From: Yponomeuta sedellus
Taxonomy: Eukaryota > Arthropoda > Insecta > Lepidoptera > Yponomeutidae
Assembly (NCBI GenBank): GCA_934045075.1
Contig: OW203725.1
Coordinates: 25,923,501 to 25,987,500 of the forward strand
Length of the DNA: 64,000 nt
Reading direction: 5' to 3'
The first letter of the stretch is position 1. Each line of letters begins with the position of its first letter. Made by a program: the position numbers and the translations under genes. The notes below the pieces were generated by a model. The model searched no databases, was not told the DNA's origin, and saw nothing but the letters and a program-made list of their open reading frames with translations. Positions 1-12,569 of the stretch are shown piece after piece.

Positions 1-95
1 GAGAACGCGGCGCCGCGATCATCGCAGACATGGACTACTATAATGATAACTTACATAAATTCACTGCATGTATCAATGAATTTGTATTTTTCAAA

Positions 96-158
96 GTATG
101 TACGTAACATTTGCGAATTTGTGTCTGTTACACAAATTCGCAAATGTTACGTACATAC
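96..158. repeat. perfect inverted repeat, 28-bp arms, 7-nt loop
   Basis: Positions 96-123 are the exact reverse complement of 131-158, with a 7-nt spacer at 124-130. No coding content is linked to it. It may be the remnant of a small foldback/MITE element or a recent palindromic duplication. The arms are seen directly; the origin is inferred. Confidence 0.85.
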
Positions 159-3100
159 ATCATAGGTTAAGGAAAACATCGTGAGAAAACCTGATTGGTT
201 GGCTCCGCAGCGTATCGACTGGTCTTTCCTTTAAGCTATTCCGACGTAAGCTGTCAGAATGGTACAGGTGCTGAGCGAGCCTACAATGTCACCCATTTAT
301 TCAACAACATCATTATGCAGATGGAAAGACCAAAGTCTTCGTATATGTTGCATAATATTTACTCTTCTGTTTCTGCTTTTACTAGGGAAATATATTATTA
401 TTGGGCAGTATTAGTTCCTAGTGTATTTAGGAAGCCGCTAGCTATGGCAATCGGTCGTCCCGGCGCGGCGGCAGCGCTGCGCGTTAGCTAGTGAACAATA
501 TCCAGCTGGCGCTGGCTGTGGGGCGGCGGCGGCGTGTAATATGTTTGCGGAGCGCGGATCCGTTATTATCGAAGTGTCGCGCGCGTCGCTGCCGAGCCGG
601 CGAGCCGGCGAGAGAACGAGACGGCGAGACGGGCGGCTCGCGCGCGCGACTGAAACGGACGGCTAATGACTCTGAACCACCGAAGGCTCTGAATGCTAAT
701 ACAAATTGGGCTTCATATGTTAACGTAACTTTATTTACCCACACATCCGCTTTGACAGATTCTTGGAAGTAAATATTACGTAAAATATCTAATCATTCTG
801 AAGACAAATTAAAACCCGTATTCGGCAGCCCCGCATCTTTGAAATGCGATCAAAGTGTAATATAAATTGGGGAAAGCTCAGTGTATCGACGTGTACATAG
901 GTATAGTCACGGTGATTGCGAATGATCGCATTCGAAGCCAATATGCCTACTTCGATTGAAATGGTATCTAAAATGCACATACGAGTATATGTACAGTACT
1001 ACACATCATAAAAGTCCCTTTCGGGAATCTAGGTTGGCGCAGACTAGGAAGAAGTCTAACGAAAGTACCCGAGGCTATAAGTACATTCAACATGATCTTT
1101 AACCTATACGGTTAAGGTGCAGAATTGATTGCCGCAGTAGCGCTACCTATTTCGCTCACGCTAATATTGCCAAACTAATAGTCACCTGCATCGATGACGT
1201 TGAATCAACCAATAGCAACAAGGCGCGCGGCCTGTAATAAAACGAAACTATCTGATTGGTCGATCAACTTGCCGCACATCCAAAAATCTGCGCAGATACA
1301 TCCGCGAGACTTATTTCTTGTGTAGCACTGTACCTACATATCGTGTGTCATAAAGGTAAAAGTCAATAATTACCTAAATGTCTCGGAGTTTTCGGTAAAA
1401 TATTAAAAAGTAGGAAACAACAAATAGCGAAGAGAAAGATAAAACGATCCCGACTTAAGAGGAATCAGAAAAAGACTATTATGTGGTTGCTGCAAACGCT
1501 GAGGAGGTTTTTTTACTAAACAAACTGACAGACTTAATTACAGATTGCGCTGTTGTTACACAAATAATTTCAAAAGCGACTTTCTCTTAACAAAAAATAA
1601 ATATAGAACAAAAAATAAGTTGTGAATAACTTCGCTGACAGTGACGTTTGTTACCGGCTCTTACACCTATAATCCTTCATTAATAATCTTTCCACACGTT
1701 ATGGCACACTGGCAGAGCGGCGCGGTGAGGCCGGCGCCGTGCCACCGGGCGCCAGGTCCGGCGGCTCGGTTGCTAGTTCTTTGCTACGCGAGACTACGAC
1801 CAAGAGCAATCAGTGAGAGGTCACTGCATGCCAGTTGCATTATTTTATTATTAACCTGTATTATTTTAGACCGGTGCAGTCTCTTGCTTAATAGAATAGC
1901 TAAGTTACCAAAACATACATACCACCACATACTCGTATTTGTGGGATGATATCTTTGTATCCGATGATAAAATGTTGCAATGGAATTATCTGGTCCACTA
2001 GTCGATATTCTATTGCCAGATATGCAAAGAAGTTTATGTAATTATCTAGATGCGAGATAAAGTCCTAAAATCACAATGGACACGACCACGACTGAGAGGT
2101 TTTATTGCCTTTTTTTGCAAAAACGTCTCGTAAAACAATCTGTGATTTTTTTATTGGTGGTGCTAGTGAACCTCGTGGAGGGACTCCAGAAATGGATAAT
2201 GAAATATAGCTTGAGAGGCAAGTTGATTTATTCAGGCCGAGAGTAGGGGCTGGTCGTGAGGCTGCGGCGCGGCCGCGCTTTATGATACGGCGAGGCGAGA
2301 AATCAGCGCACGTCGTCGGCCACATCAACGTAAACACCTCGCTTTATATTCACGCCACTTACATTTCATAAATTTCAGAGTAGACCCGATACAAACTTGT
2401 GACCTCAATCATACTTTACACGAGGCGCCGCGCCGACACTAGCCTGCACCCCGAGACTGCCATTATTTAAATTAACTTCCTCTTGAGAATATTTACTGCC
2501 GTCAATAAGGTTACCCTTACGGGCGCTATAACACAGATTCAAACTAAATTGCTATCAAAATTCATTATTCGCAAATACCGCGGCCGCAATACCCGTGCCG
2601 CCGCCAAGAGCCGCTCCGTGGATTTAATGGATTAATATGCAAATTGCGACTCAGCCGGAGCCCTGCGCGCCGCGCCCGCTCAGACATCATGTGGCTCCGC
2701 GGCCGAGCCGGACTTCACAACACTACTGACTAGTCTCGGAGTATTGGGCGCCAGTGTCCTACACACAGAGTTTTGCAATATAATTACATGAATATAACAA
2801 TAGCTGTTATTTTGCTTGAATCTAAAAAAAAACTATTATAGAATAAGAAAATTTTATTGCAGAAAATTAAAGTGTTACAAATTGTATCCTGGCTCCCAAA
2901 CTAGAATTTCCTGTGAAATGAGAAAAGCCAAGTTTATGAACTACGAGTGCTTAAACTCTTCGTACTAACAACCACTAACATATGCTGTGTAGAGACTCGC
3001 CGCCAGCCCTTCAGTGGGTGCGACGGAGAGTCGACTTTGAGTTCGAAGCAAATAATACTGAAGAGTAATCTGTTGTTATGGTGGGTCGATGGCCACTACT

Positions 3101-3354
3101 GCAATGTGTTCTAATCACCCTTAACAAAACCCTCAGTTGTTCCTTTTCAGTTGGTGGCCTCAATGGTAATTTTTTTTTTATACTTGCAGCGTATTTGTAA
3201 AGACTGCCACACTGCATACAAATGAGCGAGTACCTACACCGTAAATTAAACTGTTATAGAGTCAATTGTGGTTGTCAACAACATTACATTTACTTACTAT
3301 TTTATAATGTTATACCATTAACAAAACAAATGAAGTCTAACCTTTTTTTTTATT
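159..3354. other. intergenic DNA, no supported gene
   Basis: AT-rich sequence with short CpG-rich patches (about 455-660, 1711-1790, 2410-2710). Short open frames here have no recognisable family, and their composition follows the local GC patches. The patches could be non-coding exons or regulatory islands of a gene I cannot see. I find no RNA gene. Confidence 0.5.
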
Positions 3355-3600
3355 GCACTTACCCTTTCTAAGGACATTTTTTTTTAAAACCTATTACAGG
3401 CTAAACATTTCAACGGGCGACTTACCGGCATCAGTGAAATTTCTGTTCGTAATACAGAGAGTATTGTAAAGAGGTTCGAAATTCGCTGATGCCGGTAAGT
3501 CGTCCATTAGCTCAGTTGGGAGAGCGCTGGCACGGTTAGCCATAGGTCGCGGGTTCGAGACCTGGCAAGGGTTAAATTTATAGCCTCTAAATAGGTTGTT
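3355..3600. repeat. tRNA-derived SINE, inverted pair
   Basis: The left half (minus orientation) is a copy lacking most of the tRNA body. The right half (plus) has a tRNA-like region at about 3503-3577 with a Pol III A-box-like stretch (TAGCTCAGTTGG) and B-box (GGTTCGAGACC). It is flanked by the family's signature tail, which mentions 'GCCTCTAAATAGG'. The two halves meet head to head around 3440-3470. The same family recurs at least nine more times in this window. Confidence 0.75.
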
Positions 3601-4011
3601 ATTATTGTTATTAAATTTATTTATTCATAAGAAAACAGGAAAAACCATAATTCCATCGTTTACCAAACTCCTAATGCAGTTAAAACAAGTAAAGATTTTC
3701 AAAGGCCCCTTAACCAGATTTACGTAAAAAATTCAAAAGAAACATTAAACCAAACATAGCTACCTCCTAGAACTTCTCTAGATCCCTTCTTAGCTGTAAA
3801 CGTTAAGAAAAAGTAAATAAAGAATTCATTAGTCAGCCTGCGTAAGCCCAGATAATCGCCGCGGTTAGACGACGGGGCTATTTTGCTGGTCCAGCTGAGG
3901 CGCCCTTTAAGGCGCTACGAGTACCCGGTACTAACTAGCGCCAACAATAGAAAAAAAAACATTCTTCCTTTATAACCCGTCTTTGGAAAAAGTGAGCATC
4001 ACACATCTTAA

Positions 4012-4330
4012 TGAATGAAGCGCTCGTGGCCTATAGTCGAACAAAGTGACTGGCATCATCACTTGAGTTAAGCAACAACAGGCGCGGTCAGGTGCAGGAT
4101 GGGTGACTGTCCCGTGACTGCCGCTACTGGCATTTTGACGAGCGCTTCTGTGCTTCGCAAGGCACGTTAAGCCGCTGGTGCCGGCTGTCATATGCTGGCA
4201 GCCGTTAAGGCATGCACCTTATGGGCGACTTGATAACTTCTGACCATAAGGCCCCAATGCCTAACCTTCCTGCGATGCAGGAAGAGACCCGTGCCTCAGT
4301 AGTGGGGACATACAAGGGTTGATATGAATA
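4012..4330 (+). repeat. 5S-rRNA-derived SINE (copy 1)
   Basis: Positions about 4066-4125 resemble the 3' half of 5S rRNA: GTTAAGCAAC, then GGCGCGGTCAG, then GGATGGGTGAC. These correspond to the internal Pol III control region of 5S genes. The head is fused to an unrelated tail ending near GGGTTGATATGAA. A second copy with the same architecture lies at 10906-11260, so this is a dispersed SINE and not a 5S gene. The 5' third of 5S rRNA is absent or very diverged. Confidence 0.7.
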
Positions 4331-5949
4331 TACATCTCAATAAATAATGTACAGTAGCTCTTTTTAAAATGTAAAACAAGGAGAACCTAGATAGAACCTA
4401 GGTCCAAGAATCTAGGACTTTAAACCATTTTTGCTAAAGACAGGCTTTTAGCGGAAATCAATTAAAGTACTAGGTCGTTGATCCTAAGTTCGAGACTGTA
4501 GACTAAAAATAGTTATCACAGTTGTTAAGATATATGGTGTTCAATTGTTGAACAAAACGTATTGTACAAGTTTAGAGTATTTTCCATTGGTAGCCCAGGT
4601 TAGCACTGGGTAGCGCTTTAAGCGCGTAATTTGAATCAAAAATGTATCGGCGCGCGGGCGGCGGCGGCGGCGGAGGCAGGGGCTGCGGGTCAAGTGCGCC
4701 TTCAACTAAGCACCGGCCGTTGCTGATGACGAATCACCGTTCGGATGATGGTCTTCGCTGTAAGCCACTCATCCACGACCTTGTTCCCCCGACATGACAC
4801 GAATTTGTTATTTCGCAACAGAACTCTGCCTACTCACGCGTTTATTTATTTTTACCCCAACGATACGTCGCCGTTATGACAAACAGTCATTCGTCAAACC
4901 AGTAATATTATATGCGGGCTTACACGAAACATTATGTCCTCGGCTGGATTCCTGACTAAAAATATTAGTTCTCGGTACCCGAGGGTGTATCCCGCGACGC
5001 GATATCATTGAAAATACGAGTAGAAGGATAAAGGAAGGGTCAAAGTGAAATAAGTTCTAGCAGCTGATGGAAAAACGAACCCTTCGAGCCAGGTAGTGGC
5101 GGGCGGGGCGGCGGGGGCGGGGGCAGTCATTACGTGACCGATGTCATGTCCTTTGTGATGCTTTTGAATACTTTTTCAATTTGGTCCGATGTCGAATGAA
5201 AGATTCCTTTAGGTTAGTTTGCGTTGCGGGTCGAGAAGTTTTGTCGGAGCGACGGACTAAACCGAAGGTAAACGGAAAGGATCGCGGACATTCCTGCGGC
5301 TCTAGGCAAGTTTTACACCGCTCGAGCTCGACGCTCCGGCTCCGCTCACAACTTCCCAGTGGATACTAATTCCTGTCGATACATGAAAGAAACGACGAAA
5401 AGCGTTAAATTATTATTCTCGTGAGTAACCGCTCACTGGTCAGAACTAACAAAATCTTACCAAATCATTAATGTGAATAAGGGGCTAACTTCAAAGTCGG
5501 TTGCTGTCGGTTCCACCAATAAAGCGATCTAAACAAATGCTACAACATTTCAAGATTATTTTAGTCACGACTGCAGGAACTAAATTTAATTAAATACTTA
5601 AATACAACATACATTTTCAAAAGTCCATTCCTACTATCAAATATAGGACGTGAGGTCCAGATGATAAGGACTCGAAACCATTGAGCTTGAATGCAGCGAC
5701 TAGTGCATGTGAAATAAATTATTCAGATAGGATCGGGTAAGTGCCAATCCTGATCTCTGCCTATCTCTTTGGTTTTTAGGCGTGAGTTTATGAATATTTA
5801 CAGCTGCGAGTAACGCCTCCACAGAACTAGGCATGCATTTTAAGCGGTGGTAGCGTAGCGATAGGCCTTCGTCCGAGGGCTTCCAATTCCGGCCACCAAT
5901 GAATGTACCAACGAATTTATTTTCTAAGTTTAATGCATTTGTGAATATA
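4331..5949. other. intergenic DNA, no supported gene
   Basis: Nothing with protein-family character is visible. A GC-rich G/C stretch lies near 4649-4690 and another near 5095-5125. The short open frame at 5181-5369 matches no family I recognise. Confidence 0.5.
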
Positions 5950-6130
5950 CTATTTTTATTTTTAATGCACTAACCCGTGCTAAGGACAATTTTAAAACCT
6001 ATTTAGAGGCTAAAAATTCCACCCATGCCGGGATTCGGACCCGCGACCTCTGGTTATCCGTGCCAGTGCTCTATCCAACTGAGCCAATGGGTGACTCACC
6101 AGCATCAGTGAAATTTCGAACCACTATATT
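5950..6130 (-). repeat. tRNA-derived SINE (minus)
   Basis: Same family as the 3.4-kb copy. It contains the conserved head-to-tail order in reverse orientation, with a tRNA-like cloverleaf region at about 6020-6095 and box B complement GGATTCGGACC. Confidence 0.75.
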
Positions 6131-7159
6131 TTTTTAATAGATATTTTTGCTACTATTATTTGAAGCTATTACTTTTTTTGTTCGGAGAGCTCGAAACGCT
6201 CCTTGTAATATGTTCTGCCGCTACGCTCTTGAATAATAAGAACAAAATAGTTCTTAGTTCTTTGTAAATTTTCGAATTACTTCAATTCGAAAATAGTTAT
6301 TAAATAATAAATTCATTTGCAAACTGTCAGTCAAAGTGACAGTTGGATGATAAAAAGTTGAGGACGCTCACTCGGTAATTGGTTAGCTACTGTATCTGTC
6401 GAGTTGTCTCTAACAGAAACGCTAATGAATTTTAATTGAAACTGAAATCACGCTTTGAAAATGTCGAGTAAAGTTGTGGCTCCCCAGGGCGCCGCCGGCC
6501 GGGTGACGGGGCGCCGGCGCCGGCCGCGTCGCATGCTCGCGGGCGGCGCCCCGCACGGCCACTCGACACGATACTGATCGCGTGAGAGCGAGCGGAGAGC
6601 ATTCGTTTTGCTGACCGACGATACAATTCATTGTTTCTGATTGTAAATGCTAATTAGCGGCGGCGGATGTTTATTCAGACCTCGTTATAGCGGCCCTCCC
6701 CCCCGTCCCGCACACCTCCCGCCCAGTGTCAGGTCAAAGCGATGTGTTAAACTAATAAATAATTATTTAACAAAGAAAATAATTCAAAATTCGTACATAA
6801 CCCTAAGTAAAAACGAAAACGTAAACGTTTCTAAGTAAGAAAGTAAAAACGTCACCACTAAAGATCTTACCTGTCTGGTGAGTTAAGTAACATCACTGTA
6901 TTTATTTATTTAAGGATACTTTCGCTACACGCAAATGAGGGATGATTTTTCTCTGGTATCTTCAACTCTGCAGGGTATCGTGGATTTGATGTTTTTTTAA
7001 GTTTTGTGAGTGTAGGAAAACCATTTAGGTATGTATTTACAGGTTAATATTTTGCAAACACGATATACACGATGCGACACACCATGGTGTAGACGAGAAA
7101 AAAAATTGCATCCCTAATTTAAGTGTTACCTTAGAGCGTTCTAAAATATACGTTTTTGG
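6131..7159. other. intergenic DNA, no supported gene
   Basis: Holds one GC-rich island at about 6478-6615. Small overlapping frames there are open because of composition and show no family motif. The remainder is AT-rich. Confidence 0.5.
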
Positions 7160-7330
7160 TTCTATTTCTATAGTTTTGCGGGCGTGATTGATATGTGTGC
7201 TATGCCAATTTCAGTTTTCCAGTACCTAATCGACATTAACTTAAGGCGCGGACATAAAGACAGACGGACAGATATGGATGGCGTAACTATGGGGTTCCTT
7301 GTCGACTATGGAACCCTAAAAACTATCCAT
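7160..7330. repeat. common lepidopteran interspersed repeat fragment
   Basis: The phrase around 7255-7320 (ACAGACGGACAGA, then GGTTCCTTGTCGACTATGG, then AACCCTAAAA) is of a type I recall as widely dispersed in moth and butterfly genomes. Assignment to a TE class is not possible from this piece. Confidence 0.45.
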
Positions 7331-7925
7331 GACATAAAAGAGAAACCAATTTTTATATGTGCTATGCACTAGCCTTTACTCGTAGGTGCTACTTATTACA
7401 CTGCTTCTGAGGGTGACAGTTTAACAGATCATCTAAGTCTTGCCCAAGCAAGACTTCTTATAATTCATTCGTTTTTTGCGCTCTGTGTAATGCATTGCTT
7501 AGTCATAATATTACACATCTACTCGTTTGTATAAAATAGTTTTGTTAGTGTTATCCTCGTGTGTAAAGTCCCGGTAGGTAAATATTGCAGCAGTCTCATA
7601 TGAGAAGAAAGTTTCCACTTGAATGGCCAAAATCAATTAATTGTGTAACTAACAGATTTGATGTTTATTAAGTAGACATTTTATTATCATAATAATAAAA
7701 TGGCAGCGGAAACGATTAACGTCCTAGATTGTTGATCCTAGGTTCTAGACTGTAGGTTCTAAAAGTAGTTGTCACAGTTGTTAATATTTCTCATGTTCAC
7801 TTTTAGATAAAAACGTATTATAAAACAAGTTATGATTTTTATTCCTAAAGGCCTTAAGAAGATCACTCAGGCAGCCGGGGCTAAGACCGATTCAAATTAA
7901 ATGTTAAATTATTGACAAATTAAAT

Positions 7926-8204
7926 GTTTAAAAACCTATTTAGAGGCTAAAAATTTCACCCATGCCGGGATTCGAACCCGCAACCTCTGGCTATCCGTAC
8001 CAGCGCTCTACCAATTGAGCCAATGGGCGACTCACGACATCAGTGAAATTTCGAACCTCTTTACACTATTCTCTGTATTACGTACAGGCAGCGACATCTG
8101 ACTTAAGCAAATTGCATTACTTACAGCCCCGACTACCTACTTTGCAGTTAGGTTTTAACATCGGAACGATATCACTGTACCCACATGATTACACTATTTT
8201 TATT
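7926..8204 (-). repeat. tRNA-derived SINE, longest copy
   Basis: Minus-oriented copy with a tRNA-like region at about 7960-8030. It is followed by an unusually long body to about 8200, including TACGTACAGGCAGCGACATC and ACATCGGAACGATATC. The same long body is found at 24700-24800, which defines the full length of the family. Confidence 0.75.
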
Positions 8205-8412
8205 TTTATTTTTAAATAGGTTTTTAAATTTGTTCCTTAGCACGGGTTAGTGCATTAAAAATAAATATTGTAAAGAGGTTCGAAATTTCACTGACGCACG
8301 GTTAGTCGCCTATTAGCTAAGTTGGGAGAGCGCAGGCACAGTTAACCAGAGAGCGCGGGTTCAACTCCCGGCTTGGGTGGAATTTTTAGCCTCTAAATAG
8401 GGTTTTAAAAAA
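8205..8412 (+). repeat. tRNA-derived SINE (plus), abutting the previous copy
   Basis: Plus-oriented copy immediately after the minus copy, again making an inverted pair. The tRNA-like part at about 8308-8380 is more diverged (GGTTCAACTCCC at box B). Confidence 0.7.
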
Positions 8413-8929
8413 GATATTAAGAAGTTCTACAAACTCCTAATTTTATACACCTGGAAGTGTTTCAAGGTTTAACCTTATGAACTGTTTGTGACCGTCGCAA
8501 GCAGCTCCTTTGCACCCCCGAAAAAGAACCTAAGAGTCCTTGTTTGTATTTTTATCTACGGCCGTGGGTGATGTCACTAATACTAGGTAATAGTTACAAC
8601 TGTTTCGTTCATTTGGTCAGCCGAGCGGCCGTGGGGCGGGGGGTGCAGGGAAGGCACGGCACTTCACCTGGCTTTATTAACTTTCTCGGTCCAATAATAT
8701 TGTGATGAGGAGGTAATTGGATCCGCAGCACGCGGTCGCGGGGGACCCTTCATTGAAAGCAATTCAACTTTTAACTAAGAAATATGAATCAAGAGCTTAT
8801 ATCGCATACTGTTCGGGCAACTGGCAACTTATTCAAGTTCGCGAAGTTTTGGTAGAGCTTGAAGCTCTAGTGGGACACTCTGAAAGTTTTGAGAAACTAA
8901 AAAACTAACTTCTATGAAAAAAATATTTT

Positions 8930-9963
8930 TGTTAAATCTTTTCAGAGAACTCTCCACCAGCCTCTATACAAAGTTTCATGCGTCTGAACCAATTTTCAAA
9001 ACATTTTTTCCAGTCCTCCGCAGACACCTCTTCCACGGCCTTCTCAAACGCTGCTAGCGCGTCTTCCGGCGATGAAAACTGTATCCCTTTTTTGAGCTGA
9101 TTTTGAATTTTAGGCAATAAAAAAACGTCATACGGAGCTAAATCAGAACTGTAAGGAGGGTGTCCCAAGACTCTGACCGGTGTGGAGTCCAGGAAGTCCC
9201 TCGTTTTTATCGCAGAGTGCGCGGGCGCGTTGACGTGGTGAAGAAGGACCCCGCGGAGCCGGTTTTCGGTCGTTTGTTGCTCAATTCAGAAAAAACTTCT
9301 GGCAGGCATTTTCTACTATACCATTCAGCGTTGATGCTGCTTTGGTCTCGAAGTGGAATTGAAATTAGGTACACCGTCAAAGTGAAGAAACTAGCGATCA
9401 AAATTTTTCCTGCGCTTCTCGATCGCTTCACTTTCGTAGGCGTTGGTTCATTTTGAAACAGCCAAACTGTCGACTGACGCTTTGTTTCTGAATCATATAT
9501 AAATCCAGGATTCGTCATCTGTCTCAATGTCGTAAACGCGCCGTGACGGGCCAGCATCAAATTTTTGTAACATATCATGGCACCAATCCACACGGGCCTG
9601 CTTCTGAGCTTCGGTGAGGTTGTGCGGCACCCAGCAGGAAACTATTCTCCTTACGCGAAGGTGCTCGTGCAAAATCTTGTGGACACTTCCTGAACCAATC
9701 TGCAGTGTATGCTGAATCTCTTCGTACGTAATTCGTCTGTTTTCTGGATTTTTTTTTTACTGCCAGCACACTTTCTTCGGTGACAGCCGTCGTAAGACGA
9801 CCACTCCTTTGTTCATCCCCCAAAGTAAGACAACCGCGTTTGAACTCGCTATACCAGCATCCATAAAAGCAATTCGAAGTCGATCAAATGACTCATCAGG
9901 TTTTAAACCAGATTTGAAATCGTAAAAAATCATAGCACGAAAATGTTCTCGATGCAGATCCAT
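8930..9963 (-). pseudogene. mariner transposase, frameshifted
   Basis: Read on the minus strand in several frames this gives the classic mariner order. The N-terminal helix-turn-helix begins MDLHREHFRAMIFYDFKSGL at about 9963-9757. A central part carries the 'WLFQNEPTPTKVKRSRSAGK' region at about 9480-9400. The C-terminal HPPYSSDLAPYD segment follows near 9160-9125, then the usual WKKCFENWFRRM tail. At least two frame changes separate these pieces (near 9760-9800 and 9580, and again near 9210-9170). The copy cannot make transposase. I did not find clean terminal inverted repeats. The family call is secure; the subfamily is not. Confidence 0.85.
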
Positions 9964-10905
9964 TTTTTAATGAGACAAGAAAATTTGAATTGACTCTCAA
10001 AAAAATGCGAAACAAAATTTGAAAATCGAAAAGTATTATTTTTACTTTTAAATATTTTAAATTAAAAAAACGTACATGGATATGATATGATAAATGAATA
10101 TTTGTAGAGTAATTGACTGTGTAATATGACTGCCAAACAAAAACTCGCTACTTTTATCTGAGTGAGAGATCCTTATTTCGTGGCTGGGTCAGCTTTTAAT
10201 GAGTGTTGCTTTAACTGGAATGATGTGTACATTTAGCTATTATTTTATATATTTTTACATCTACAGCGCCGCCCTGCCCACGTATCTAAGTAAATAAATG
10301 AAGTGCATAGAATATACTTTTGTAATACTCGTGGATTAGTCTGTTATTTTGCTGGAGCAAAGTGGACTCGCGCTTTGCCACGCCACACGACAGATAATAC
10401 ACGGATTAGTAGTCGTTAGTTTTTATCATATTACTGTCATATTTTTATAAAAGAAATTAAAGGACAAAAATAAATAATTGGGTCTTACGAATAAACTATT
10501 TTATAAAACAGCCAGTTACATTATAAGATAAAATAATTTAAAGCCGGGTACGGGAACATTCTTCACTTGACTTAGGTATATCGCCTAGTTTTTATTCAAA
10601 CACAGTAAAGAAAACTGTTGCGACCTGCTTGGTCTTGCACTGGTGAATTAGTCTTGAATGAAGTCTTTTTGTGAATAATATGCGCTAAATCACGAGTTAT
10701 TAAATCAAATAATGTTGATATATCTGGCAATGGCATCATCCACGGGGTGACTTTGAATTTGTTTTCCGTTTTTTATCGGACTCAATAAACGAAAAATCAA
10801 AATTAAGTTTCCAAATCCAAATCAATTGTTATTTTAATTACACAATCAAAATAAAAATTGATTTGGATTTGGAATATTTGAATACGTATATTAGACAAAG
10901 ATATT
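9964..10905. other. intergenic DNA, no supported gene
   Basis: AT-rich, with no open frame resembling a protein family and no recognisable RNA gene. Confidence 0.5.
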
Positions 10906-11262
10906 AGAAGCGCTCCTGGCCTAGCCGAACCGAGTGAATCAATCACTTCAGTTAAGCAACAACAGGCGCGGTCAGGTGCAGGATGGGTGACCGTCCCGTG
11001 ACTACCGCTAGTGGCATTTTCCTCCAGCGCTTCCGTGTTTCGCAAGGCACGTTAAGCCGTTAGTGCCAGCTGTCATGTAATGGCAGTCGTTAAGCCATGT
11101 CAGAGGCCTTATGGGCGGCTTTATAAGTAAGGCTCGCCACTGTCTTACAATCCTCCATCAACCCGGACTTGGCCCCGGTGGTGGAGTATGGCCTAACCTT
11201 CCTGCGATGCAGGAAGAGACCCGTGCCCCAGCAGTGGGGACGTTCATGGGTTGATATCGATC
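10906..11262 (+). repeat. 5S-rRNA-derived SINE (copy 2)
   Basis: Same structure as the copy at 4012-4330. The 5S-like block lies at about 10948-11000 (GTTAAGCAACAACAGGCGCG, then GGATGGGTGACCG). Here GTGACCG agrees with functional 5S box C better than in copy 1. The tail ends GGGTTGATATC. Confidence 0.72.
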
Positions 11263-11393
11263 GATATTAGATGACAGACTTTGATATTAGAAAATTATCA
11301 TTCTTAGTTCCCTCCACTACGCGTTTGGGTTTAGTTTAAGTTTTGAACCAAAGATCGGAAACCGCGAATGTTTACAGATATGTAATATACCAT

Positions 11394-12317
11394 TGCTCTT
11401 CTTCTTCTTTGGTCATTTAACTCCTAGCGGAGCATAGGGCCTCTACCACAGATTTCCACTTCTGACGGTGGTACGCGGCAGCCTCCAATTCAGGCCAGCT
11501 AGTGCCGTACGATTTGGCCTCTTGGTCTATTGATCTTTTCCTGGTGGTCCTTGGCCGCCCCCTCTTTCGGCTGCCCAATGGGGTATACGTAAGTGCTTGT
11601 CTGGTCAGGCACCTCCTGTCGCAGCGTAGTGTATGTCCTATCCAGCGCCATTTCCTATCCACGATTTCTAGGTGGACTGGTATCTGATTGGAACACTTCC
11701 AGAGGTCCTTGTTCCGTATTCTTTGTGGCCAGAATATCCCCATCCCAGTATCTGTCTGAAACATTTGTTAATAAATATCTGGAGCCTGTGTGATATATCT
11801 GAGCGCAGGAACCAGGACTCGCAACCGTACAAGAGAACTGATTTTACGTTGGAGTTGAAGACTCGTATCTTCGAACAACGCGAAAGCTGCCCTGATCCCC
11901 AAAAGTTTTTGAGTTGGGCAAATACACCTCTAGCCTTATTAATGCTTGCCTCTACATCAATCTCGGTTTCGCCGTGCTCGTCTACCAAGCTTCCTAAGTA
12001 GCAGAACTTATCAACTAGTTCCACATCTTTGCCGCTTAACCTGGTGGGCGTCGTGTCAGACGAGTTGATGCGCATTTCTTTGGTTTTCCGCACGTTAACG
12101 CGGAGACCATACATAGCAGATTGTGTTTCGAGGGCATTTGCTTTGAGCTGCATGTCATTCTGCTTTGTGGCGAGAAAACATAGATCGTCAGCGTAGTCAA
12201 TGTCCTTGATCCTTGTCCTTGGTCCAGCTCCTTGTCAATTGACCAGGGCAGACCTCTTCGCGTGCCATCAACGACCCCGTGCATCACGTCATCCATGGCA
12301 ACAAGAAAGATATTCAA
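11394..12317 (-). pseudogene. LINE reverse-transcriptase C-terminal fragment, RTE/BovB-like
   Basis: The minus strand encodes the post-catalytic RT region in three shifting frames. One begins near 12153 with GLRVNVRKTKEMRI, FCYLGSLVDEHGETEIDVEA and KSVLLYGCESW. The next (11764-11417) has RKWRWIGHTLRCDRRCLTRQ and GSRKRGRPRTT. This order (thumb, then RKWRWIGHTLR, then KRGRPR) is typical of RTE-type LINEs. The 3' end is a (GAA)n-like tail, seen as CTTCTTCTTC at about 11397-11410. It is 5'-truncated and disabled by frameshifts. Confidence 0.75.
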
Positions 12318-12428
12318 TTCTATTCAATGATATATATTTTATGCAATGATGTCTAGAATTAGAGCTAGTACGATGCATGAGTTCTATGTTTAGTAATTGT
12401 TATGTAAACCCTTTTAATTAACGACTTA

Positions 12429-12566
12429 CCCCCAGTTTCTCATACACTAACAATTTGTTAATCTATAGTTAACAGCTGTCAAATGTTCATTTTTGTATGG
12501 ACTTTGGCCAACTGACAGCTGTTAACAGTAGATTGACGGCTTGTTAGTGTACCAAAAACTGGGGCT
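12429..12566. mobile_element. short MITE with terminal inverted repeats
   Basis: About 50-bp imperfect terminal inverted repeats. The left end starts CCCCAGTTTCTC and the right end finishes CAAAAACTGGGG. Both arms share ACTAACA and TTAACAGCTGTCA. Flanking TTA on both sides may be the target duplication. No coding capacity. Confidence 0.75.
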
Positions 12567-12569
12567 TAG

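Noticed and set aside
4066..4125. 5S rRNA gene
   Set aside because: Only the internal-control half is similar, and two dispersed copies share a non-5S tail, so it is a SINE.
8717..8908. 63-codon frame next to the mariner fragment
   Set aside because: Begins at TTG, has no recognisable motif, and lies between repeats.
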